From: an uncultured Shimia sp.
Lineage (GTDB): Bacteria > Pseudomonadota > Alphaproteobacteria > Rhodobacterales > Rhodobacteraceae
Assembly (NCBI RefSeq): GCF_947493595.1
Contig: NZ_CANLRL010000007.1
Location: 1-64,000 of the forward strand
DNA: 64,000 bases
Direction of reading: 5' to 3'
This document shows positions 37,840 to 47,394 of this stretch, one piece after another (the stretch's first letter is position 1; each line of letters begins with the position of its first letter). Under the pieces are notes generated by a model. It did no database searches. It was not told the origin of the DNA and worked only from the letters and a program-made list of their open reading frames with translations. The translations under genes were made by a program, and so were the position numbers.

Positions 37840-39473
37840 CCTCCCACGCCGGACAGTTAGAAATTGATGCGCTTGCAAAAAAGCTCGACGCCACAGGCTT
37901 TCCAGAAAGCCTGCCAGCCTTTTGTGCCGCCCAAGCGGAGCGGTATGGCGATGCCATTGCGATTGATTACTTTCAGGACGGGGCGCAACTCAGCTACCGC
38001 GCGTTACACGAGCGCTCTAACCGCGTCGCCGCCAATCTGTTAGGGGCCGGCTATCGCAAAGGCGCACATATTGCCGTGATGCTGCCGAATGGTCCGGCCT
38101 CGGTTTTGCTTTGGTTTGCAATCATGAAAATTGGCGCGGTGATTGTGCCGGTCAACACCGCATACGGTGGCAAAGAACTGGACTACATCCTGAATCAATC
38201 GGACGCGCAGGCCTTAATCCTGGCTGCTGAATTCATGCCAGCTTTTGAGGCCATGCAGAACCGACCGGTATTGCTCAACGATCCCATTGTGCTCGAAGAC
38301 GGCGAGTTGGGGTGTTTGGAAATTGGCGGACCGCTGGCAGCGTTTGATCCCGGCTATCCCATTGCCGCAACGGATCTGGCCAATCTGCAATACACCAGCG
38401 GCACCACGGGTTTCCCGAAAGGCTGCATGCTGACGCAGGACTACTGGATTGTGTTGAGCCATTCGATTGCGCAGGTGCACAACCACTATGGCAATCGCAA
38501 CCTCTTTTTCTGGGCGCCGTTTTTCTACATGGACGGGCAGTGGTCCTTCCTGTCCGCCATGGCGATCGGCGGCAAAGCGATTGTCGCCTCCAAAATGAGC
38601 CTGACCAAGTTCCTCGGCTGGATGCATGACCATGAGGCGCATTACTGTGTGCTGCCGGAGCCCATCCTGAAAACGGTGCCGCCGTCAGAGCGTGACGCGC
38701 AGATTCCACTGAAATTCGTGCATGCCTTTGGTTGGCGCCCCTCTGCGCGTGCCGAAGCAGAAGCGCGGTTCAATCTTGCCGCCCGCGACAGCTTTGGCAT
38801 GACCGAGGTTGGGCCCGCCATCATCTGCCCGGAAGCGGCCGGAGACATCTTGAAAACCAACAGCTGCGGGTTGGCTGCCCCGTACCGCGAGACGCGCGTT
38901 GTGGATGAGAATGGTAACGAATGCCCGCCCAACACGCCAGGCGAACTGCAGGTCCGCGGACGTGCGATCATGCTGGGCTACTACAAGCGCCCGGACGCCA
39001 ATGCGGACAGCTTTGATGGCGATTGGTTCCGCTCCGGCGATTTGTTTGTGAAGGATGAAAACGGCTATCACCGGATAGTGGGCCGCCTCAAAGAGATGAT
39101 CAAACGCGCTGGCGAAAACATCTCTGCTTCCGAAGTGGAGGCAGCCATGCGCGAAGCCCCTCAGATTGCCGAAGCCGCCGCCTTTGCCGTTCCGGATGAC
39201 ATGCGCCGGGAAGAGGTCATGGTGCTGGTCAAGCTCGCAGAAGGCGTGTCTGTGGATGAAATGCCCGCAACGGCAATCAAAGACCACGCCGCTTGTCTCG
39301 CAGCCTTCAAGCGCCCACGCTACATTGGCTACGTGCAGGACTTTCCACGCACCGCCACCAACAAGATTGCCAAGTCGCAGATAGCTGTCGGCAACGTGTC
39401 TGGACCAGTCTTTGATTGCCAATTGATGGCTACTATCAGCGACAAAACGGTTTTTGACCTTCTCAATCGCTAA
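37836..39473 (+). CDS. acyl-CoA ligase (AMP-dependent synthetase family)
   Basis: 545 aa. The phosphate-binding loop YTSGTTGFPKG, DSFGMTEVG, the Asp of GDWFRSGDLFV and the catalytic Lys region TATNKIAKSQI are all present, so it should be active. The general pattern resembles CaiC-like crotonobetaine/carnitine-CoA ligases and other ATP-dependent acid:CoA ligases. It would activate the acid imported by the upstream transporter for the crotonase. No terminator was seen directly behind it. Confidence 0.89.
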   Translation: MTSHAGQLEIDALAKKLDATGFPESLPAFCAAQAERYGDAIAIDYFQDGAQLSYRALHERSNRVAANLLGAGYRKGAHIAVMLPNGPASVLLWFAIMKIGAVIVPVNTAYGGKELDYILNQSDAQALILAAEFMPAFEAMQNRPVLLNDPIVLEDGELGCLEIGGPLAAFDPGYPIAATDLANLQYTSGTTGFPKGCMLTQDYWIVLSHSIAQVHNHYGNRNLFFWAPFFYMDGQWSFLSAMAIGGKAIVASKMSLTKFLGWMHDHEAHYCVLPEPILKTVPPSERDAQIPLKFVHAFGWRPSARAEAEARFNLAARDSFGMTEVGPAIICPEAAGDILKTNSCGLAAPYRETRVVDENGNECPPNTPGELQVRGRAIMLGYYKRPDANADSFDGDWFRSGDLFVKDENGYHRIVGRLKEMIKRAGENISASEVEAAMREAPQIAEAAAFAVPDDMRREEVMVLVKLAEGVSVDEMPATAIKDHAACLAAFKRPRYIGYVQDFPRTATNKIAKSQIAVGNVSGPVFDCQLMATISDKTVFDLLNR

Positions 39474-39901
39474 AGGTTTGGGGGTGGGGGGAGGTGCGCA
39501 TACAAACGCAACGAAAACTCACTTTTGCTGGGGTGTCGGGCTACGCTTTGACCCAAAAGCAACCATTGCTCAGACTTAACAGCAAAGGCCGCTTTGGGCC
39601 GGAAGCTACAGTCGATACAAGGGCGGTTTCCGGAAGTTCGCCGCGCGTTGTTCCAAAGGCTTCTATCCCGAATAAAGCGGCCTTTGAAGGAGAAGTTCCT
39701 GAAGTCAGTCCAAAGAATTAGTTTGGCAAAGGGCCCAAAAAGCTTCCCATGTCACCAAGTCCTATTGCGCCACGAAGTCGCGTTGAAATGTTAGAAACAG
39801 GACTGAGCAAAATTTCAAAACTTCACCGCGCAGATGGTACGGCAACTTGCATCCCAAAAAGAGTGGCCCCGTTTTAGGGGCCGCTCCTAGATAACCACGT
39901 G
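39474..39901. other. intergenic region with inverted repeats
   Basis: About 430 bases without a recognised gene. AAAGGCCGCTTT (about 39583-39594) recurs inverted as AAAGCGGCCTTT near 39674-39685, another member of the window's dispersed intergenic repeats. A minus-strand terminator lies near its right end. Confidence 0.5.
39854..39886 (-). terminator. rho-independent terminator for the dimethylformamidase-like gene
   Basis: Read on the minus strand, AGCGGCCCC and GGGGCCACT form a nine-pair stem (one G-T) around a short A-rich loop, followed by CTCTTTTT. Confidence 0.85.
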
Positions 39902-41761
39902 CTACGCCGAGTAGCGGTCAATCACCGTGCGTGTCACCGCTTCGACAAAGCGTTCGCCTTGCGTCAGCCCGTGCACCCATTGCAACGTGCCAACACAGAA
40001 GACTTCGCCTTTGCCTTTCTTCATGTTGGTGATCGCCGCACAGCCGCGTACAAACTTGTCGAGGTTTTCGGGAGTAACCTCCAAACCAAGTGTTTCCACA
40101 TATTGCACCGCGTCGCGCTCCGCTGGCCCAAGGAAATGTGCTTCTGGCGGATGGCCGTGGTCGGTCTCTTCCCCCGCAATGGCAGGCGCCAATGCCAGGA
40201 TTTCCAAATCCATCGGCGCACCGTCTTCGCCCGTTGGATAGGGCAGCCCGTAGCGGAAGGTGTATTCGATCCCGTCCACTTCAGATCCAATCACCGGCAC
40301 CGATCCGCCAAGGATGTCACCGTAGTACTGATCCGCATCCGCAAAGGCCCAGTGCTTGTTGCGATAGACGGTAAAGCCGCCCGCGCCACGCGGCGTCGCG
40401 CCACCTATCATCGCATAGACCCCCTTGTGGCCGTTCACGCCCCAAGTGGTCACCGGCGGGTTGTTGGCCCCATCATGCTGATGCCACCAGGTCGACGCCA
40501 GATGCCGCGTTGAAGGGTCGGCCCAGACCGGGTCTTTCTCGTGCTGGTGTTTGTAACAGATCTGCACGCCATCTTCGTACCGCACCTGCCAGTTGATGTT
40601 GCCGGCAAAGCGCGCAAACTTACCGCCGGCCTCGATAAACCGGTCAAAGGCGTTGCGGTTTTCCGGCGTGACATACTCGTCATGCCCCACCGTCACGCAC
40701 ATCTTGTATTTGTCGAGCAAGTTGGGGTGCTCAACAAAATCGTGCTGGCTGGCGTATTCGATGTTGTAGCCTTCCCGCTCCGCCCAGCGTGCAAAATGGC
40801 TGTCATAGCCAGCCCAACCGGCCAGCATGTTTTTGAAGCTCAGACCGTTGGCCAGATAGTACTCTGTGGACGGGTAACGTGGCGGGGAGCCAATTGGGAA
40901 ATCCTCATAGCGGCGTGGTTTCCAGCCCCAGGTTGGCGTGCCTTCGGGTTGACGGATAAACCCACGCGCCCACGGGCGGTGAATGTGCTGTGTCACCGAG
41001 TAGGCCGTGTCACGGGTTTCCATGCCGCCGCCGCCGGCTTCGGGTGGGATACGATAGGCGCTGCCGCCGCCAAAATCGGTATAAGCCAGCCATGTGCCCG
41101 TCGATAGAATGAACAGAATATCGCTGTTTGCGCCCGGATCTTTGGCCCGCAGGGTGAAGAACGCCTCTTGCTCAATGGTCACGCCATCACGTTCAACCTC
41201 AAGCACAAGGACATACCTACCGGATTTCCAATCTTCTGGAATGGTGAAGCGGTGGCTTACTGGCCAGCCACAGCCCTTTTCGTAGCAATCAATTGGCGTT
41301 TCATAATAGCCCGCCGTCAGCCCCTCTGACACCTGAACCGTCTCAAGTTCAGCGCCATCGCGTTGGATGGTCAGCTTATAGCTCTCTGCCGTGGTGTTCA
41401 CATGCAGCGCCACTTCGTCACCGGGCACGTAGCTCATCTTGTCGGTATAGCCCCAGACCTCCAGATCGTTGGGATCGTTGGACGGGAACTCGTACCAATA
41501 CGGCAGGTTCATCACCCAGTTGCGCGCGCCTTGACTTGGCGGAATGCGGTCGCGTTGCAGCGGCGAAGCCAATGCGTCTGCCAGCCCGTCAAACTCTGTT
41601 GCCCCAGCGTCTGAGGCCATTAGGCCAGCAGTGGCCCCGGCCGCAACACCAGCCGCAGACTTCAATACGGTTCTGCGGTCTATGTTGGTCTGAGACGCCG
41701 TGTCTTTGTTTGGCGCTTCCGGGCTCGGGCTGGATGACTTGCTTTCAAGCTCGTCTGACAT
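39902..41761 (-). CDS. Tat-exported N,N-dimethylformamidase large-subunit-like protein
   Basis: 619 aa. The N terminus has a twin-arginine signal, DRRTVLK followed by an Ala/Gly-rich stretch ending near SDAGA. The C-terminal half matches the DMFA2_C domain: VGHDEYVTPENRNAFDRFI and GGKFARFAGNINWQVR correspond to the family's 'GHPEYWT' and 'GGNGFYW' blocks around the iron-binding Tyr. Characterised enzymes hydrolyse dimethylformamide in the cytoplasm with a small partner subunit; here no small-subunit gene is seen and the protein is exported folded. A GGGGGT site precedes ATG. The substrate is unknown. Confidence 0.8.
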   Translation of the reverse strand: MSDELESKSSSPSPEAPNKDTASQTNIDRRTVLKSAAGVAAGATAGLMASDAGATEFDGLADALASPLQRDRIPPSQGARNWVMNLPYWYEFPSNDPNDLEVWGYTDKMSYVPGDEVALHVNTTAESYKLTIQRDGAELETVQVSEGLTAGYYETPIDCYEKGCGWPVSHRFTIPEDWKSGRYVLVLEVERDGVTIEQEAFFTLRAKDPGANSDILFILSTGTWLAYTDFGGGSAYRIPPEAGGGGMETRDTAYSVTQHIHRPWARGFIRQPEGTPTWGWKPRRYEDFPIGSPPRYPSTEYYLANGLSFKNMLAGWAGYDSHFARWAEREGYNIEYASQHDFVEHPNLLDKYKMCVTVGHDEYVTPENRNAFDRFIEAGGKFARFAGNINWQVRYEDGVQICYKHQHEKDPVWADPSTRHLASTWWHQHDGANNPPVTTWGVNGHKGVYAMIGGATPRGAGGFTVYRNKHWAFADADQYYGDILGGSVPVIGSEVDGIEYTFRYGLPYPTGEDGAPMDLEILALAPAIAGEETDHGHPPEAHFLGPAERDAVQYVETLGLEVTPENLDKFVRGCAAITNMKKGKGEVFCVGTLQWVHGLTQGERFVEAVTRTVIDRYSA

Positions 41762-41808
41762 TGGGGTACCCCCTTTAAATAATTGTAGAAAAAAAGAGAC
41801 ATCGGTGG

Positions 41809-42584
41809 TTAGGGCAGGAACCAGGACACGCCAAACTTCAGCTGCCAGTCATTGCCACCGGCAGGCGCATCCAGCAATGTGTAGGCCCCCATATTCACAT
41901 CAAGCGCATGACCATTGGCCAAGACAAAGGTTTTGCCGAAGGTGGCGCCCAACGGAATGGTCCAGTCCTTGCTTTGCCAATCATAACTGAGCGTGTTGGA
42001 GTAGCCGATGTAAGAGCCCCCGAGAAAATTCTCTAGGTTGTAGAAGGCGATGGGCTGGATCGTTGTCACCGAAAAGTCGTTTTCGCCCCACAAGTGCCCA
42101 ATAACCCCACCGTAGGCCAGATCGCCAGAGAAACCAAAGCCAACCAAGGCAAGTCCGGCACCGTTGCCGGGGCCGCCGAAGCCCGTTTGGCCGTGTCCAA
42201 AGAGACCTGCGCACCGTAGCCAAGCTTGAAAGAGCCCGGCTCAACCTCAGGCACATAAAACGCTTGCAGCACAGTGTCGCTTAACCCGTAGTTGGTCCCG
42301 CCGCTGCCGTCCGGCACCCCAATACAAGGAATCAATCCACGCAGGATCAGATTAGCGTTTTCACCTTTGAACGTGTGCACCGGTTGCAGTTGGTAGTTGT
42401 AAGTTGTGTCGACGTTAGTAGGCCCGTAGCCAATGGTGTTGTCCGTCAACAGTCCGGTGACAGGCGCAAGCGGGTCTTGCGCCTTTCGCGCCGCTTGGCA
42501 GGCCGCATCGCAGTGGTCTTGAGCAACCACTTGTGTTGCAAAAATCGTCATTATCGCAAGGTATGAGGCGAGCCATTTGAGCAT
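41809..42584 (-). pseudogene. frameshifted outer-membrane-like beta-barrel protein
   Basis: ATG 42584 has a GAAGGAAG site and a signal peptide (MLKWLASYLAIMTIFATQVVA). The frame runs well to SLDTAK, then the homology-like reading TGFGGPGNGAGLALVGFGF continues in another frame to a proper stop at 41809, ending in a C-terminal aromatic motif (FGVSWFLP). One missing A in the AAA run (plus-strand TTT, 42185-42187) joins both. The repaired product of about 258 aa looks like transporter-type outer-membrane proteins related to the phenol MetA group. It may be a real frameshift or a sequence error. It lies behind the dimethylformamidase-like gene's start. Confidence 0.7.
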
Positions 42585-42867
42585 CTTTATAACTTCCTTC
42601 AGGAAAACCCACTGCGCGATTCATATGTGAATGCATACTGCCAGAGAGAGATTTGAAAGGCATCACCGAAGTGGTCGCTTGATAGGTGAAAAAGTCCGAA
42701 ACTTTCCCTCTTGATTGGCCGTCGTTGGTGGGGCGAAGCTAAAGTGACGCACGCGTCGGTTGCCAACCTCTCCGCATTGAGAGTTGTCATTTTAGCGAGG
42801 CTGACATTGTGCAGCCAAGTTATGATCTTAGCGGCACATCAGCGTCGGCCGCAGAAAGGGTGTCCCC

Positions 42868-44598
42868 ATGTTTCCTATTCTTCGCACCACAGTCACATCA
42901 TGCGCCGTTGGTTTTTTGTCCGGTATCAGTGTTTTGGCGCAGACTGCTGACACCGTTTACACCAATGCGCAAATCTACACAGTGAACCAGCGGCAACCTT
43001 GGGCCAGCGCCCTTGCCATAAAGGACGGCAAGTTCCTTGCCGTTGGTTCGGACAGCGAAATCATCGCGTTGGCGGGTGCTGAGACGGAGAAAGTCGACCT
43101 TGGCGGGCAGTTTGTGATGCCGGGCTTTATCGACACCCATACTCACCCGGTGCGTGTGATCATGCTCGAAGATATTCTGTTCCGGAATGACAATTTTGTG
43201 CAGCGGACGCCCGACGAGTTTGGTCAGGTGCTCAAGGAATATGTAGCGAACAATCCAGACAAGGAATGGATCTACGGAGCGTCTTTCTCCTGGTCCTATT
43301 TTGAAGGCACCGACGTGAAAGTAGATCGCCATTTCCTAGACAAATACGTCTCGGACCGGCCAGTGGTGATTGAAGATGATGGCGGCCACGCCGCTGTTGC
43401 CAATACAGCGGCCCTGCAGGCTGCGGGTATTACAAAAGACACCCCTGACCCGATTGGGGGCACGTTGGTGCGAGACGAAACAGGGGCGCCGACCGGCATG
43501 CTCTATTCCGCGCCCGCCATGAAACTGGTTCTGCGCCACCATCCGCGCTACGACATTGATGATGTTGTTTACGCGGCGGAAAAGGCCTCCGGCATCATCA
43601 ATGCGTTTGGCTACACCGGCATCAAGGTTCTCGAAGGAGACCGTGAGCAGATGCAGGCCTTCAAGCGGCTGGACGAGGAAGGCAAGCTGAAGCTCGATGT
43701 GCGCATGACGCCCTATCAAGAAGACTTTTTCTTCGCCTACAGCAACGAAGACGCAATTCTGGATCGAGACCAATACGAGACAGAACATTTCAAAGTGGAC
43801 GGCGTGAAGTTGTTCATCGACTCCACGCCCTTTGGCCGCGCCATTGCCGTGAAGCAACCTTACAAAGGGGATGGCACCGATTTTGGCAAGCCTTTCACAA
43901 CCTATGAAGCCTTCCGCGATGATTACGTGCGCTGGAACAGCCTGGGGCTGTCCGTTGCCACTCATACGATGGGAGATCGCGGTTTTGAGATGGTGGTCGA
44001 CGCCATGCTTGCGTCAGCGGCGGCCAATGGCCTCGAAAACGTTCGCGCCCTGCGCAACCATATTGCGCATGCGATGATGGTTGACCCCTTGGATCTGGCG
44101 CGCCTCAGAGATGTTGGCGGGTATCTGGAATTCTCCCCCAATGTTTTTCTGGGGTTACAGTTGATTGATACGGTGAAGAAGGACATGGAGATGAGCCAGA
44201 TCAGCCGCTTCTGGCCGGCGCGTGATGTTGTCGCCTCTGGTGTGGGCTTCACCATCGCCACCGATTGGATTCAATCGCCAATGCACCCGTTCCTGCACAT
44301 CGAGCAGGCCATGACCCGTCGCCCTGCCGGCGACCCGGATGCAGAAGAGATCTTCGCCACAGATCAGACCATCTCACTGGCAGAAGCCATTCGGGCCTTT
44401 ACAATTTACGCAGCACGATTGGCACGTATCGAAGACCGCGCAGGCAGCATCGAGGTGGGCAAAAACGCGAACTTCATCACAGTCAGCGGCAATCCTTTCG
44501 ACACCCCTGTGTTTGAGATCCACAAGCTGTTTGCCAAAAAGGTGGTGTTTGAAGGGGAGCTGCTGCTTGAAAACCAAGCGAAGCTGGATCGGAATTAA
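42868..44598 (+). CDS. exported YtcJ-type amidohydrolase
   Basis: 576 aa amidohydrolase-3 family enzyme with a signal peptide ending near SVLAQ. Metal-binding features are FIDTHTHP (His-x-His), later His in SVATHTMGD and NHIAHAMM, and Asp in FTIATDWIQSP. Relatives act on N-formyl or other amide and carbamate bonds, and several are called N-substituted formamide deformylases. The neighbouring dimethylformamidase-like gene makes formamide chemistry attractive, but this is inference. AGAAAGGGTG precedes ATG. Confidence 0.86.
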   Translation: MFPILRTTVTSCAVGFLSGISVLAQTADTVYTNAQIYTVNQRQPWASALAIKDGKFLAVGSDSEIIALAGAETEKVDLGGQFVMPGFIDTHTHPVRVIMLEDILFRNDNFVQRTPDEFGQVLKEYVANNPDKEWIYGASFSWSYFEGTDVKVDRHFLDKYVSDRPVVIEDDGGHAAVANTAALQAAGITKDTPDPIGGTLVRDETGAPTGMLYSAPAMKLVLRHHPRYDIDDVVYAAEKASGIINAFGYTGIKVLEGDREQMQAFKRLDEEGKLKLDVRMTPYQEDFFFAYSNEDAILDRDQYETEHFKVDGVKLFIDSTPFGRAIAVKQPYKGDGTDFGKPFTTYEAFRDDYVRWNSLGLSVATHTMGDRGFEMVVDAMLASAAANGLENVRALRNHIAHAMMVDPLDLARLRDVGGYLEFSPNVFLGLQLIDTVKKDMEMSQISRFWPARDVVASGVGFTIATDWIQSPMHPFLHIEQAMTRRPAGDPDAEEIFATDQTISLAEAIRAFTIYAARLARIEDRAGSIEVGKNANFITVSGNPFDTPVFEIHKLFAKKVVFEGELLLENQAKLDRN

Positions 44599-44616
44599 CC
44601 GAAATTTTCAGAAGTA

Positions 44617-44641
44617 AGGGCGCCCATTTGGCGCCTTCATA
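44617..44641 (+). terminator. possible weak terminator
   Basis: A GGCGCC/GGCGCC stem with flanking AAGG/CCTT and a bulge follows the amidohydrolase stop. The downstream T content is low, so termination is uncertain. Confidence 0.4.
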
Positions 44642-44863
44642 TCTCCTGCAGCGCTGTCCAGTTGATCGTGGTGCGCGACGCAAGTGCGTTCCCTGCTCTA
44701 ACCACTTACAACCTGCCCACAGCACCGATTTAGATATTCGAACGGCGTTGTGACACTAATACGTCGCGTTGTCGTTTTGGAACAATAGCTGACGCCCGCT
44801 CTTGCTAAAGCTTACGTCAGCTTTGGGCCGAAATTTTCCTTATGACATCTGTTTTCAGGCAAC

Positions 44864-46530
44864 TTATGGGGAGCATATCCCAGTAGAGCGTACTTTGCGC
44901 AAACAGTGTCCAAATCGAGCTCCCGCAAGCAATACAGACGAACAACAAGCCGCCGCAAGGCGGCTTCGTTCGTTCCGAGACAATCCCAACGACAAAATAC
45001 CCGCCAATTCTACATGTAGATCAATGCCAAAGGCGCCCGAAGCGTTAGGCACAAGGCGAATGCTCTCAAGCAGGGACCGGATGATCGTTGTCGCTTCAGC
45101 TTTGGTTGCCGGGTCGTTCAATGCTTCCGTCAGGTTCGCGACTTTGTTCCGGTACACTTCTGACATGTTGGGTGCAGTAAAACGGGGGCAGCGGGCTCAA
45201 CATTGGCCAAGTTAGCTTCGAGGTCGCGCTTGCGGGTCTCAAGGCTGCCCATCTTCGCCTTCATGCTCTCGTGAAACATTCCTTCGGCAATTGCCTCGAT
45301 GATACGGTCAATCTGGCGCGTGACCTGCACCAGCTCCCGTTTGGTCTTGGCTTCTTCAACAGAGTTTTGCGCTGTGAGGCGGTTGTGTTCCTCCTGATAG
45401 GCTTTGACGAACTCTGCGATGAGGTCGGGATGCAGAAGCTGGTCTTTGAGGCCGGTGAGGACACGGTCTTCCAGATCGGTGCGTTTGATCGTAAGGCGGT
45501 TGGAGCAGGTACCCTTGTTGCGGCTGGCTGAGCAGCCATAGTAGTGCTTTCCAACTTGAATGGCGCCGCCGCCGCATTCTCCGCAGGTCAACATGCCCGA
45601 GAATAGGTGTTTGGCGCGTTTGGTGCGACTGAGTTTGCGCACCCCGTCGCTAATCGCGGCGTTGCGTGTGGCTTCTTGACGGGCTTTGACAGCGTCCCAC
45701 AGGTCTTGCGGAACGATCCGCAAGTGAGGGACTTCCTTAATGATCCAGTCTTCGGGCGGATTGAGCCGTGCCTGACGTTTGCCGGTGTTAGGGTCTTTGA
45801 TGTACCGCTGGTGGTTCCAGACGAGGCGTCCGGTGTAGAGTTCGTTGTTGAGAATGTCAGTTTTGCGCTTGTGATTGCCGTAGATCGTAGAAGCGCCCCA
45901 AGTGCCGCGTGGCCCTGCGACACCTTCGCCGTTCAAGGCCGTTGCGATGGCACGCGGGCTAATGCCGTTGGCGTAGTCTCTGAAAATAGCGCGGACGATC
46001 CCAGCCTGCTCTTCGTTGATGATGCGGTCGCCGGTGGCCTTCTCGCCATCGGCTCGCAGTGTACGCACCATGTCATAGCCATAAGAGATTCCACCCGCGG
46101 ATTTACCTTGGAGGACGCGGCCCTCGAGACCGCGATGGGTCTTGAGGGCAAGATCTCTGATGAAGAGGCTGCTCATGGTGCCTTTGAGGCCGATGTGCAA
46201 CTCACTGATCTCGCCCTCGGCCACGGTGACAATCGGAATGCTCAAGAACTGCATTTGTTTAAAGAAAGCTGCGATGTGTTCCTGATCTCGGCTAATGCGG
46301 TCGAGACCCTCGGCGACAACCACGTCGAAGACTTTGTCGTGGGCATCCTCCAGCATGCGTTGAAAGTCGGAACGCAGGTGGGAGGATCCGCTGATCGCGT
46401 GATCCGCGTAGGTCTTGGCTTCCCGCCAGCCGTTGCCTTCGATCAGGCGGGCACAGAGGCGGTGTTGATCCTCAATGGAAGCATCTGTCTGAAGGTCAGT
46501 GGAATATCGAGCGTAAATGGCTGCGCGCAT
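44864..46530 (-). pseudogene. second large serine recombinase, one-base frameshift
   Basis: From ATG 46530 (GAGGGA upstream) the protein has the catalytic IYARYST (Ser10), the recombinase domain and a zinc ribbon (CGECGG, YGCSASRNKGTCSN). The first frame ends at 45130 with a short off-frame tail after VLLHP. The expected continuation, MSEVYRNKVANLTEAL, lies in the next frame and runs to a stop at 44864. One missing base in GGG (45170-45172, plus strand) explains it. The N-terminal domains are complete, so a truncated enzyme could still be made. It resembles the recombinase at 29-1708 throughout but is clearly diverged. Confidence 0.85.
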
Positions 46531-47394
46531 TGAAATGTGTTCCCTCAAGATATCGGAAGAATCTGAGGTAATTGCGCGACCCTAAGGGTCCCTGGAAGGA
46601 TCGCGCAAGTTCGATTTATAGTGATCAGTAGGCGCCGGCCGAGATTTGAAGTGCTCATTCGCGGCTTGGCGCCCCATCAATCGCGCAAGTTCGCAGGGGC
46701 CTGAAGCGGGCGTGCGCTTGCGGGTTTGGGCTTGTGGGTACACCGTCATCGCAGCCCCCTGTCATTGAGGGATCGGCGTTCACCTCTCTCCGCCACACAC
46801 GGATCAAGAGGGGGGCTGACGCTTCTCGGCCGGTGCCGGATGTCGAAGAAATGGAACTTAAAGGGTGGAAGGTCGTGCTTCTTGTAGAGGTGCATTTGCG
46901 CCTAAGGTTGAGGTGCTTACTGAATAGGCTGCGCAAGCTTTTGAAAACATACACTTTTGACGTGCGGCGGAAACACGCCGATGACGGGTTCACGATTGCG
47001 CAGGATGAAAAGAAGAGTGGAGCAGGGAGAGGCGAGGGGCAGGGAGGCAGATCGGTGGAGCCGTGCTCAAGCGCAGTGACGCCACCTCAGGCAATTTCCT
47101 CACGACAACGACTGACGGAAAAGGGCGGACAGCGGCTGTTCGCTGCTAATCTCACGAACAACCGCAATGCGCACAGAGCGGAGTTTGGAACGTCAAGCGG
47201 ACGGCTCTTTGCGGGCGTTGTTCATTTGAAAATCAGAGGCCGGTTTGTTCGCGAAAGTACCAAATAACTCACGCGAACGTGGACAGTACTTTATTTGGAG
47301 GCGGGGCTGGTATGGCTTGAGCGCATTACGAGAGACCAGCCTAGAAGCTGAGCACATTTTGTAGGGGCCGCTTGCCGCACTGTGGACGGCATCA
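46531..47394. other. non-coding or decayed interval with 14-bp direct repeat
   Basis: About 860 bases in which no gene is recognised; a 177-codon open frame at 46734-47267 lacks protein-like features. ATCGCGCAAGTTCG occurs at 46600-46613 and again at 46680-46693. Just upstream, TTGCGCGA and TCGCGCAA form a hairpin. Placement directly upstream of a recombinase start suggests an attachment or regulatory site. Confidence 0.5.

Noticed and set aside
46734-47267. 177-codon open frame downstream of the broken acetyltransferase
   Set aside because: Low-complexity, no domain, no ribosome-binding site; treated as non-coding.
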